From positions 1-64,000 of the forward strand of contig JANNGT010000027.1 of assembly GCA_031404015.1 (NCBI GenBank): a stretch of DNA of 64,000 nucleotides, read 5' to 3'. How positions within the stretch are numbered: the first letter of the stretch is position 1; each line of letters starts with the position of its first letter. The notes under the pieces are model-generated. The model saw only the letters and a list, made by a program, of their open reading frames with translations, searched no databases and was not told where the DNA came from. The DNA comes from RPQJ01 sp031404015. GTDB lineage: Bacteria; Pseudomonadota; Gammaproteobacteria; Steroidobacterales; Steroidobacteraceae. A program made the translations under genes and the position numbers. Shown piece by piece: positions 43,624-51,861 of the stretch.

Positions 43624-44145
43624 ATGGCCATCCAGGCACAGATCAGTCATGAGCCCATCGGCAGGGTGCTGCGAGATCGTTGGCTTTGGCTGGCAACCAT
43701 AGCCTGCGCGGCTACAGGCGCGGTCATTGGACTCTGGTTCGGCCCATCGATCGGCGAGTCCGCACTGGTTGGCGCTGTTGCCATCGGGATCATGGGACTC
43801 GCGCCGGGTTTCGTAGCGGGCCTGATGGCGGCCCTGATTCGCCGCCGCTCGCGTTCACGCCGCGCTGAGCAGGCAGCGCGCGAGCGATTCGTGGCGTCGC
43901 TTGACGAACAGTCTTCGCCCGATACTCGACACTCTATCGACCCCGCCCGTCCGCGCGTGCTGATCATCGATCAGTCCATGGCTACGCCTGGCGCACTCGA
44001 CGCCGCGGTGATCGCCAGACTGCGAGTAGCCATCGAAGATCGTGTGGAACTCGGGGCCGCGGAATCGGAGCTGCGACACCACGGATTCGAGAAGTGCGCG
44101 TTCCGCATCAACGGCGAAACGATTGTGGAACGCAGTATCAATTGA
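43624..44145 (+). CDS. Two-helix membrane protein of unknown function
   Basis: 173 residues. Two hydrophobic helices (LATIACAATGAVIGLWFG and SALVGAVAIGIMGLAPGFVAGLMAALI) are followed by an Arg-rich stretch and a soluble C-terminus (VLIIDQSMATPGALD, DRVELGAAESELRHHGFEKC). The C-terminal part is cytoplasmic by the positive-inside rule. No family recognised. It is divergent from CHASE2 by about 70 bases. Confidence 0.6.
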   Translation: MAIQAQISHEPIGRVLRDRWLWLATIACAATGAVIGLWFGPSIGESALVGAVAIGIMGLAPGFVAGLMAALIRRRSRSRRAEQAARERFVASLDEQSSPDTRHSIDPARPRVLIIDQSMATPGALDAAVIARLRVAIEDRVELGAAESELRHHGFEKCAFRINGETIVERSIN

Positions 44146-44295
44146 TGCGCGGGACGATCAGCGGCGAGCGGCAGCGCAGCCCAGGCTCCCGATCCAAGCC
44201 AAACCAGGTGCGACAAGGCACCCAAACAGGGTTGGCTGCGTTTGAATTCACCTCGCCACGCTTGCAAGTGCGAAGAATGCTCGCAAGATGCACGC

Positions 44296-44757
44296 ATGAA
44301 AAACCCCGATACCCCTATCGATACGCAGGCCATCCTCAGCGTGATCGACGCGCAATCACAGTTGCAAAACCACCTCGCCGCGGCGCTCGGCGACATGTAC
44401 GGGCTGTCTCTCAACGACCTCTTGATTCTCCTGCACCTCGACCAGTCTGTGGGCGGGCGGCTGCGGCGTGTCCAGCTCGCCGAGCGCCTCGAGTTGCCCG
44501 AATCGGGCGTCGCCCGAATGGTGGCCGCCATGGTGAAGCGAGGCTGGGTTACGCGCCCCGCTGACCGTCGCGGCGCTAGCGTCGGCTACGTGATGCTCAC
44601 GAGCGCCGGCCACCGCCTCGCCCGCGACGGCGCGCAGGCACTGACTCAATTGGTCACCGCATTGTTCAGTGACCACCAGACGCCACAGGAACTGACAACC
44701 ATCACCCGTCAGCTCTATCGCCTGACGTCCAATCTACCCGGCAAGTTGAGTGCCTGA
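44296..44757 (+). CDS. MarR family transcriptional regulator
   Basis: 153 residues. Winged-helix core: LSLNDLLILLHLDQ, LRRVQLAERLELPESGVARMVAAMVKRGWVTRPADRRGASVGYVMLTSAGHRL. The recognition helix and wing (DRRGASVGYVMLT, with D-x-R) are clear. MarR proteins are dimeric repressors that respond to phenolic or oxidative signals. The natural target may be the decayed VOC gene just downstream on the other strand. Confidence 0.88.
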   Translation: MKNPDTPIDTQAILSVIDAQSQLQNHLAAALGDMYGLSLNDLLILLHLDQSVGGRLRRVQLAERLELPESGVARMVAAMVKRGWVTRPADRRGASVGYVMLTSAGHRLARDGAQALTQLVTALFSDHQTPQELTTITRQLYRLTSNLPGKLSA

Positions 44758-44826
44758 GGCGGCGAGGATCGATTCCCAGGCATCGCCTCGCCTCGATCCC
44801 TCGTCGACCGCACAGACGCAACAACG
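44758..44826. other. Short intergenic stretch after marR
   Basis: Part of the 379-base stretch 44758-45136, which has no intact gene. The recognisable content is the VOC remnant listed next; the portion up to 45136 otherwise holds only the promoter area of the CHRD gene. Confidence 0.4.
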
Positions 44827-45006
44827 TCACGCACGTTTCAGCCGGACAAAGTCCCCGAAGCCGTCTGAACTGCGAAGATCGAAGCCTAGTAGCTCGCAAT
44901 AAAATGCCAGTGCTCGCTCCCGGTCGGAGATGGAGATGATTGCCACGGGCGTTCCAGCGGCGACGTCCCAGTTCGGGAACACCAGTACCGCCGACCGAAT
45001 CCCCGG
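44827..45006 (-). pseudogene. Glyoxalase/VOC-family gene remnant
   Basis: A minus-strand frame ending at 44827 reads SAVLVFPNWDVAAGTPVAII, then SISDRERALAFYCELLGFDL and SSDGFGDFVRLKRA. ISDRERALAFYCELLGFDL is the first beta-alpha-beta module of a VOC/glyoxalase domain. The remaining 80-90 residues are missing and there is no clear start codon or ribosome site, so this is a truncated remnant. Such genes are often paired with MarR regulators. Confidence 0.5.
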
Positions 45007-45136
45007 CAGTGTCCTGAATCCGGCTTGCCGAGAGCAACGAAAAAATGGTGGTATTCAAGGCCGACACATCGCCACGGCCGCGCGGGACGCGCCCGTGTGC
45101 GGCACTCATCCAACTTAGCAACTTCAGGGTATTTTC

Positions 45137-45619
45137 ATGCTCACTCATCGCATCAACGCCTTTTTTATTGCCGTTGCCCTCTCCGCCTCGGCTCCAGCCC
45201 TCGCCAACGAGACTTTTTTCGCCGATCTAAGCGGCGACCAGGAGGTGCCAACGGCGGTTGCGAGCCCCACCTCGGGCAAGTTCGATATCCAGTTCAACAA
45301 GGACTATACGGAAGCAGAGTTCACGCTGCGGGTCGAAGGCGGCAACCAGCTGTTCATGGCTCACCTCCACTGCGCAGCCGTCGGCTCCAACGGCCCGGTC
45401 GTGGTTTGGTTGGCCGGGTCGCACCCAGCTCCAGGTGGCTGGAACGTCGACGGCAAGTGGGTCGGCAACACGATCCTGAAGGATTCAAACATCGTCAATC
45501 CATTGTGTGGCGCTAATCTCAAGGATCTGGCGGCGGCAATGCGCGCTGGGAACGTCTACGTCAATGTTCATTCGCGCGCCAATCCTGCAGGCGAGGTACG
45601 CGGTCAGGTCGTGCGCTGA
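45137..45619 (+). CDS. Exported CHRD-domain protein
   Basis: 160 residues with signal peptide FFIAVALSASAPALA/N and one CHRD domain: FFADLSGDQEVPTAVASPTSG, AEFTLRVEGGNQLFMAHLHCA and NVYVNVHSRANPAGEVRGQV. The domain is named after chordin and occurs in secreted bacterial proteins of unknown function, with conserved His and Asn. It is the complete domain alone, so a small periplasmic or secreted protein. Confidence 0.92.
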   Translation: MLTHRINAFFIAVALSASAPALANETFFADLSGDQEVPTAVASPTSGKFDIQFNKDYTEAEFTLRVEGGNQLFMAHLHCAAVGSNGPVVVWLAGSHPAPGGWNVDGKWVGNTILKDSNIVNPLCGANLKDLAAAMRAGNVYVNVHSRANPAGEVRGQVVR

Positions 45620-45629
45620 ATGATCGGAT

Positions 45630-45656
45630 GGTGGTGCGGAACCAATCCGCACCACC
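45630..45656 (+). terminator. Strong GC-rich hairpin after the CHRD gene
   Basis: GGTGGTGCGGA (45630-45640) pairs perfectly with 45646-45656 over a five-base loop, 11 bases after the stop codon. There is no T-run, so it is either a terminator of the GC-rich kind or an mRNA-stabilising hairpin. Confidence 0.6.
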
Positions 45657-45750
45657 GCGCCTAGCAAATCGATTTAGCGCGGGCAGGCTCGCCCGGGCCG
45701 ATCGGGGGAACAGACGGCTGGACCCCCGATTGTGCGATCAATGTCTGCGC

Positions 45751-46653
45751 TTATTTACGTAAGACCCGATTGAACAGGTCCAGCGTTCGACTCCAGGCCA
45801 ACTGCGCCGCCTCCGCGTCGTAGCGCGGCGTCGTGTCGTTGTGAAACCCGTGCTGCGTGTTCGGGTAGACATGCGCCGTGTGCTTCACGCCCGCCGCCTT
45901 CAGCGCCGCCTCGAACGGCGGCCAGCTCGCGTTGACCCGGTCATCGTTCGCCGCGAAATGCAGCAGTAATTCCGCCTTGATCGCGCCCACGTGCTCGAGG
46001 GCCGGGGCGCTGCCGTAGAACGGCACCGCCGCCGCCAGGTCCGGCAATGCCACCGCGAGCCGGTTGGCAATCGCGCCGCCGTAACAGAAGCCAACAACGC
46101 CAAGACGGGCGCCGGTGTCGGGCTGGGCGCGCAGGAACTGCGTTGCGGCAATGAAGTCCTCGAACGCCTTGGCCTGGTCCAGCGTCTGGAACAGCGCCCG
46201 TGCCTTATCCTCGTCACCGGGGTAGCCACCGAGCGGAAACAGGGCATCCGGTGCCAGCGCCACGAAATTCTCGAGCGCCACTCGCCGCGCGACGTCCTCG
46301 ATGTGCGGGTTCAGTCCGCGATTCTCGTGCACGACCAGCACCAGCGGCAGCGGCCCCTTGGACTTGGACGGTCGCACGAGGTACCCGCGTGCCTTGCCAT
46401 GGCCCTTGGGCGAATCGTATTCGACGTAGCGCGCGTCCAGCCGCGCGTCCGCAGGCGCAATCTGCTGCGCCTCCGCAAACCGCGGACTCAGTGCGCCAAG
46501 CAGGCCCGCGGCCGTCACCGTGCCGACCGCGAAATTCCCCACCCGCGCGAGGAACGTGCGACGGTCGATGTCGCCGTGCACATACTGGTCAAAGATCAGG
46601 AGCACTTCGGGATCGAAGTCACTCGCTTGTTGCGTCGGTTGCTCGTCCGCCAT
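45751..46653 (-). CDS. Dienelactone hydrolase family protein with Tat-like leader
   Basis: 300 residues. A non-typical N-terminal extension carries DIDRRTFLARVGNFAVGTVTAAGLLG, a twin-arginine-like signal about 30 residues in. The alpha/beta-hydrolase body has VVHENRGLNPHIEDVARR, the nucleophile GFCYGGAIAN (Cys), the acid in ANDDRVNA and the His in HGFHND. The Cys-Asp-His triad is that of dienelactone hydrolases, but substrates of exported members are unknown. Confidence 0.9.
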   Translation of the reverse strand: MADEQPTQQASDFDPEVLLIFDQYVHGDIDRRTFLARVGNFAVGTVTAAGLLGALSPRFAEAQQIAPADARLDARYVEYDSPKGHGKARGYLVRPSKSKGPLPLVLVVHENRGLNPHIEDVARRVALENFVALAPDALFPLGGYPGDEDKARALFQTLDQAKAFEDFIAATQFLRAQPDTGARLGVVGFCYGGAIANRLAVALPDLAAAVPFYGSAPALEHVGAIKAELLLHFAANDDRVNASWPPFEAALKAAGVKHTAHVYPNTQHGFHNDTTPRYDAEAAQLAWSRTLDLFNRVLRK

Positions 46654-46761
46654 GGTTGTCTTTACCCGCGCTGATCGACGGCCTATCGTAGTTGAATCCG
46701 TGCGCCCCGGACCTGCGATTCAACTCCTAAGCAGTCACCGACGTTCGCTGGAGGCCTACAT

Positions 46762-47103
46762 ATGACGCAACGCGCCACCGTCTTCGCAATCATCGCCGCC
46801 ACCTGGGCAATCAGCGGGTGCGGCGTGAGCTCCCCTGACCGGAACGCAGCCGTCGCGACCAGCGACGCACCCCATCTCCTCGTCGAGCTGCAGCCGCTGC
46901 CGCACGGGCATCCCCCGGTGCCCGGCTTCTCCTCGCCGCGGACGCTGCCCGACGGACATCCACCCGTCCCCGGACATCACCCGGCGCCGGCGCTGCCGGA
47001 AGGGCATCCCCGTTGCCCGGCGCGCGGAATGCTTGAAGCGCCGCCGTCCGACGCCGAGCTGGATCTGGGGCTGCTAAGCCCGCCAGACGTGGTCAGCACT
47101 TAG
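46762..47103 (+). CDS. Small lipoprotein with Gly-His-Pro-Pro-Val-Pro repeats
   Basis: 113 residues. Lipoprotein signal with lipobox AISGC (Cys about residue 20). The mature part contains three related units LPHGHPPVPGF, LPDGHPPVPGH and LPEGHPRCPAR, a proline/histidine repeat that could bind a divalent metal. The remainder is acidic. No family recognised. It is anchored in the envelope, divergent from the hydrolase gene. Confidence 0.7.
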   Translation: MTQRATVFAIIAATWAISGCGVSSPDRNAAVATSDAPHLLVELQPLPHGHPPVPGFSSPRTLPDGHPPVPGHHPAPALPEGHPRCPARGMLEAPPSDAELDLGLLSPPDVVST

Positions 47104-47255
47104 GGAGTGACCAAAGCAAACGTGGTGAAGGCTTCGCCTCAATGCCTACCGAACGCGCATTGTCGGCAAGGTCCTACTTATCGCTTCCAACCATTGAAAT
47201 ATAGTGCGCGGCGACGCAAGTTGAGATGACTCAGCACCATTAGCCGAGGCACGCG

Positions 47256-47783
47256 ATGTCAACCTCCACGACAGAGTTCGAGCGTCTCGCAGTGCCGCTC
47301 GAGCGCGACGTTTTCCTCCGCAGTTTAATCCGCGAACTGTCCGGCACGCTCCAGGACGTGATCGGTCTCGACGAAGCGGCCGGCTTTATCAGCATCGTCG
47401 GGCAGCGCATTGGTGAGAGCATCAACGAGTCGTACAAGCTGGCGCTGAACACCAGTGTCCTTGACAGACACCAGGTCGCCAACGTCCTGGTCGACCTGAA
47501 GCGTCGCATCCAGGGCAGCTTCTACATCATCGAAGAAACGGACGAGAAGATCGTGTTCGGCAACCGGAATTGCCCATTTGCAGAAAAGGTGATCGGGCGC
47601 CCCTCCATGTGCATGATGACTTCAAACGTGTTCGGGGTCATCGCGGCGGAGAATCTGGGTCACGCCAAGGTCGTTCTCAACGAGACGATTGCCCAAGGCT
47701 CGGCGTCGTGCAGGGTTACGCTTTACCTGAAAGACTCGGCGGAGTCGGCCTCAATGGCTGGCCGCGAATACTTTCAGAGCTGA
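47256..47783 (+). CDS. MOD1 (methanogen output domain 1) protein
   Basis: 175 residues resembling the methanogen output domain 1 family: FISIVGQRIGESINESYK, SFYIIEETDEKIVFGNRNCPFAEKVIGRPSMCMMTSNVFGVIAAENLG. Cysteines in NRNCPF and SMCMM are the conserved ones, and a metal or redox centre is conceivable. MOD1 proteins commonly occur beside or within histidine kinases. Here the kinase gene starts seven bases after the stop, so the protein is a likely sensor partner. Confidence 0.8.
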   Translation: MSTSTTEFERLAVPLERDVFLRSLIRELSGTLQDVIGLDEAAGFISIVGQRIGESINESYKLALNTSVLDRHQVANVLVDLKRRIQGSFYIIEETDEKIVFGNRNCPFAEKVIGRPSMCMMTSNVFGVIAAENLGHAKVVLNETIAQGSASCRVTLYLKDSAESASMAGREYFQS

Positions 47784-47790
47784 GCGACCT

Positions 47791-49773
47791 GTGTCCCGGT
47801 TGGCCGAGAACTTCGGCGATCTAGCCGATTGTTTCCCAGAGCCGATATTGCTGCTGGAGAGCGGCGGCCTTGTATGCGCCGCCAATCGTGCTGCGCTTAC
47901 GCTTATTGCAACCCTGACTCCGAAGCAAACCGCGTTGGAGGAGTTGGTCTGCGATCTTCCCGAAACCGTCCATCTGTTCCTGCGTGCCTGTTTGCGGTCG
48001 GCCGAGCCCCTGCCTGGGGCCCTTACCTTCAAAATGCGCAACGGCGGGACCGAGCGCTACCGTTGCCAGGGATCGGCCGTCGCACAAGCAGAATCCAGCG
48101 GGCGCCCGCGGATGGTTCTGCGGTTCCTGCTGAAGGACGCTTCGTCGAGCCGATTCGTCTCGCTCAACCAGCAAGTCGAGCATCTGCGTCGCGAAATGGC
48201 CCGCAGGCATCACGCGGAGCGGACAGCGGAGCAACAGCGTCAGATCTGGCAGGTCACGTTATCCAGCATTGGCGACGGGGTGATCGCGACCGACACCGAG
48301 GGGCGCATTACCTTCATGAATGCCGTTGCGGAATCCCTGACGGGCCGCCACCAGAGCGAGTGTCAGGGCAAGCCTTTGGAGTGCGCATTCGTCATTCACA
48401 ACGAGGACACCGGGGAGCCGCAAGAGAATCCCGTGCAGGACGTCCTGCGCTCCGGAAATGTGGTCGGCCTGGCAAACCACACGGTGCTTATCCGTCCAGA
48501 CGGTACGCAGCTCCCCATCGACGACAGCGCCGCTCCGATTCGCGACGCGGCCGGGAACCTGTTCGGCGTCGTTCTCGTATTTCACGAGGTGGCGGAAAGT
48601 CGTCGGTTGCAGCGTGAGCTAGTGCGCCAGGCCGAGTCGCTGCACGAAGCCACGCGCCGCAAGGACGAGTTTCTCGCCGTGCTTGCCCACGAGCTGCGAA
48701 ATCCTCTGGCCCCATTGCGAAACGGGCTCGCCCTCCTTCGTCAGGCAAGCACGGCCGACGGTGCAATGTCTGGTGTACTCATGATGATGGAGCGTCAGCT
48801 TGTCCACATGGTGCGTCTCGTCAACGATCTGATGGACCTGAACCGGATCGCGCATGGCATGACCGAGCTGAAGAAAGCGCCGGTGTTCATACGTGACGTC
48901 CTGGAGCGTAGCATCGAAGCCGTACGCTCCGATCTCGACGCCCGCGGCCATTCGCTCAGCGTCAGTGGCAGCGACGACACCGTGGTACTGGGGGATGCGG
49001 ATCGATTGACGCAGGTGCTGTCGAACCTGCTGACCAACGGCATCAAGTATTCTGATGATGGCTCCAGCATCGCGCTCGCGATCGAAAAGACGGGGGATCA
49101 AGTGTCGATCCACGTGACCGACACAGGCATCGGCATTCCCAGCAACCAGCTGGAGCAAGTGTTCGAGATGTTCTCGCAGGTGCGCGGACACCAGTCGCGC
49201 TCGGAAGGCGGACTGGGAATCGGCCTTGCGGTCGCGCGCGGTCTCATGAAACAGCATGGTGGAACGCTCAGCGTCCGCAGCGAAGGGCCGGGCCTCGGCA
49301 GCGTTTTTACGATGTCTCTTCCGGTACTGAGACGTTTGGATGTACCGCAACCCGCGGCGGGGGTCGACAGTGAGCAGCACTCCCCTGGACCACCGTTGAG
49401 GGTTGTCGTGGCGGAAGACAATGTCGACTCTGCAGAGTCCCTCTGTGCGGTGCTGCAGTTGTCGGGACACGACGTGAGGATTGCGAACAACGGTCTGCGA
49501 GCCGTGGAACTCGCAGAAGAGTTTGACCCGCATGTCGTCTTCATGGATATCGGAATGCCAGAGATGGACGGCATCGAGGCAACGAAGCGGATTCGACAGG
49601 CGCCGGCCGGCGACCGCCACTTCGTGGTCGCTCTTACGGGTTGGGGTCAACGACAGGATCGGGAGCGCACCCGATCGGCCGGTGTCGATCGACACGTGGT
49701 AAAGCCAATCAGCCCTGAGGAATTAACGGAAATCCTCGGGCTCGTGAGTTCGCGGGTGTACGAAGCGCCCTGA
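47791..49773 (+). CDS. Hybrid sensor histidine kinase (PAS-PAS-HisKA-HATPase-REC)
   Basis: 660 residues starting at a GTG. A divergent PAS-like segment (about 10-120), a canonical PAS (about 145-270: GDGVIATDTEGRITFMNAVAE), HisKA with FLAVLAHELRNPLAPLRNG (His about 298), ATPase with NLLTNGIKYSDD, DTGIGIP and GLGIGLAVARG, and a receiver VVVAEDNVDSAES with phospho-Asp in VVFMDIGMPEMDGIE. Soluble. The layout is close to the kinase at 23236 with one more PAS. No separate response regulator is nearby, so phosphotransfer to a distant protein is likely. Confidence 0.92.
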   Translation: MSRLAENFGDLADCFPEPILLLESGGLVCAANRAALTLIATLTPKQTALEELVCDLPETVHLFLRACLRSAEPLPGALTFKMRNGGTERYRCQGSAVAQAESSGRPRMVLRFLLKDASSSRFVSLNQQVEHLRREMARRHHAERTAEQQRQIWQVTLSSIGDGVIATDTEGRITFMNAVAESLTGRHQSECQGKPLECAFVIHNEDTGEPQENPVQDVLRSGNVVGLANHTVLIRPDGTQLPIDDSAAPIRDAAGNLFGVVLVFHEVAESRRLQRELVRQAESLHEATRRKDEFLAVLAHELRNPLAPLRNGLALLRQASTADGAMSGVLMMMERQLVHMVRLVNDLMDLNRIAHGMTELKKAPVFIRDVLERSIEAVRSDLDARGHSLSVSGSDDTVVLGDADRLTQVLSNLLTNGIKYSDDGSSIALAIEKTGDQVSIHVTDTGIGIPSNQLEQVFEMFSQVRGHQSRSEGGLGIGLAVARGLMKQHGGTLSVRSEGPGLGSVFTMSLPVLRRLDVPQPAAGVDSEQHSPGPPLRVVVAEDNVDSAESLCAVLQLSGHDVRIANNGLRAVELAEEFDPHVVFMDIGMPEMDGIEATKRIRQAPAGDRHFVVALTGWGQRQDRERTRSAGVDRHVVKPISPEELTEILGLVSSRVYEAP

Positions 49774-49880
49774 TCACCACCACCCCTCACCGTCGTGCCT
49801 CCGCTGCCACGACCAATATTGTCCGTCGGCGTACGCCGACACATCACGGCGACGCGTGCACTGCAAGCCTCTCGGTATGC

Positions 49881-50888
49881 TTGGCTTTCGTTTCCGCTTG
49901 CGAGCATCCGATCATCGCTTCTAACCCTCTCCCTGCTGCCCGCCTCTCAGGTCCGCCCCTGTACGTCGTACTCAATTCCGGCTCGGGCAGTGACGAGGCT
50001 GTTCCGCCCGCGCAGGTGATCGCGCAAGTACTGACCGACGCACGTCGAGCGCACGAGATCATCGTCGTCGACGACGGTGAGGATCTCAGCGCCGCAACGC
50101 ACCGGGCGGTGGAACTCGCTCTGCGTAACGATGGGGTCGTGGTCGCCGCCGGCGGTGATGGCACGCTCAATACCGTGGCGCAGGCGGCGCTCGAAGTGAA
50201 CTGCAAGTTCGGCGTGATACCGCAAGGCACATTCAATTACTTTGGTCGCGCCCAGGGAATACCGGGTGACACGGCGGAGGCCGCGCGCGCTTTGCTCACG
50301 TCCCGCATCCAGCCGGTACAGGTTGGCCTGGTCAACGATCGCATATTCCTGGTCAATGCGAGTTTGGGCATGTACCCGAAGTCGCTCGAGATCCGCGAAG
50401 AACAGACCGAGCGATTCGGCCGGTCCCGCATCGTCGCGGCATGGGCCGCATTGCTTACGGTACTGCGCAAATTTCATCCCTTGCGCTTGAAGCTGGAAGG
50501 TCCAGGCGGCACTCGCGACCTGAACACGTTGACGCTTTTCGTTGGCAACAACCGCATGCAACTGGAGCGCATGGGTGCAGCGGCCGATGGTGTTGAATCG
50601 GGCCGGCTAGGCGCGGTGGTGTTGCGGCCTGTTTCGAGGCTCGGGATGCTCTGGTTGCTGACTCAAGGCGCCATGCGCCGACTTGGGAGTGCCCGTTACG
50701 TCGAGAGTTTCACACTGACCCAGCTGAAAGTGGACTTTTCCCGTTCCAGGTTACGCCAGGTGAAGGTTGCCACGGACGGCGAGATTGCCTGGATGGACGT
50801 CCCGATCCAGTTCCGGGTATCGCCGCAGCCGCTGCTGCTGCTCAAACCCGATGCAGCCGTCGATGGGCGCACAGCCGCAGCTGAATGA
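49881..50888 (+). CDS. Diacylglycerol kinase-fold lipid/sphingosine kinase-like protein
   Basis: 335 residues. LYVVLNSGSGSDEA begins the catalytic domain; VVAAGGDGTLNTVAQAALE is the GGDGT nucleotide motif; IPQGTFNYFGRAQGIPGD and the C-terminal VATDGEIAWMDVP are typical of the YegS/DgkB group. The start is a TTG at 49881 and uncertain, since the conserved part begins about 26 residues later. The metallophosphoesterase gene overlaps its stop (ATGA), a common pairing in proteobacteria. Confidence 0.88.
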   Translation: MAFVSACEHPIIASNPLPAARLSGPPLYVVLNSGSGSDEAVPPAQVIAQVLTDARRAHEIIVVDDGEDLSAATHRAVELALRNDGVVVAAGGDGTLNTVAQAALEVNCKFGVIPQGTFNYFGRAQGIPGDTAEAARALLTSRIQPVQVGLVNDRIFLVNASLGMYPKSLEIREEQTERFGRSRIVAAWAALLTVLRKFHPLRLKLEGPGGTRDLNTLTLFVGNNRMQLERMGAAADGVESGRLGAVVLRPVSRLGMLWLLTQGAMRRLGSARYVESFTLTQLKVDFSRSRLRQVKVATDGEIAWMDVPIQFRVSPQPLLLLKPDAAVDGRTAAAE

Positions 50889-51694
50889 CGGTCCTGCTGC
50901 AGGTCTCTGATGCGCATTTCGGCACGGAACGGCCTGAGGTCGTCGCCGCCCTGCTTGGCCTTGCGCAGTCGCAACAGCCCGATGTGGTCGTGCTGTCGGG
51001 TGATATCACGCAGCGTGCGCGCCGCAGTCAGTTTGCGGCTGCACGTGCATTCGTCGACCGATTGCCGCCGACTCGCCTGCTGGCCATCGCTGGCAATCAC
51101 GACATACCGCTGTTCAACGCGCTGGCGCGCATATTCGCGCCGTATGCCAACTATGCGCGTGCCTTTGGCCCGGACCTCGAGCCCGTATTAGAACTCGGTG
51201 ACATGCTGGTGATCGGCGTGAACACGACTCGGCCGCGCCGGCACAAGGACGGAGAAATCTCAGAGCTGCAGGTGCAACGTGTAGGCGCTCGATTGCTCAG
51301 TGCGAAGGACCACCAACTGCGCATCGTCGTCGTGCACCAACCCGTGCTTGCGATCCAGGAAGGTGACACGCGAAACCTGATACACGGTCGTGAGCGCGCA
51401 ATCGATGCGTGGGTGGACTCGGGCGTAGACATCGTCATGGGCGGACATATCCATCTGCCCTACGTGCGTCCGTTGCATGCACTCGGTGCACATCGACCAA
51501 GGACAGCATGGACTGTCCAGGCCGGCACGGCGGTCTCCTCGCGAGTGCGAGATGGCCTGCCGAACTCAGTCAATGTGATTCGATGCGTGTCCGGCACTGG
51601 TCCGCGTGGATGCATCGTGGAGCGCTGGGATTTTGCGTCGGGTTCGAATTGCTTCGAGCAGCACGCATCGCAATCACTGCAGTTCGCGAGTTGA
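50885..51694 (+). CDS. Calcineurin-type metallophosphoesterase
   Basis: 269 residues with all metal motifs: LLQVSDAHFG, VVLSGDITQ, AIAGNHDIP, VVVHQPV and GGHIHLPY. The closest groups are Icc/CpdA-like cyclic-nucleotide phosphodiesterases and UDP-diacylglucosamine-type hydrolases. Coupled to the lipid-kinase gene, a role in lipid phosphate turnover is possible. Substrate not provable from sequence. Confidence 0.9.
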   Translation: MTVLLQVSDAHFGTERPEVVAALLGLAQSQQPDVVVLSGDITQRARRSQFAAARAFVDRLPPTRLLAIAGNHDIPLFNALARIFAPYANYARAFGPDLEPVLELGDMLVIGVNTTRPRRHKDGEISELQVQRVGARLLSAKDHQLRIVVVHQPVLAIQEGDTRNLIHGRERAIDAWVDSGVDIVMGGHIHLPYVRPLHALGAHRPRTAWTVQAGTAVSSRVRDGLPNSVNVIRCVSGTGPRGCIVERWDFASGSNCFEQHASQSLQFAS

Positions 51695-51861
51695 TTCCCT
51701 GGGCTGAGAAGCCGCGCATCGACCTACGAGGTGCTCACGCGCCATCAGTGCACAGGGGGTGGCGGGCCGCCGTGACCAGCGGAGTGGCATGCAAGTAGTC
51801 CGTTTCGCCGCTGCCGGGAATCGGTAGACTCCGCCCTCAGGTCGTCTGGGGGGCGAAGTTC

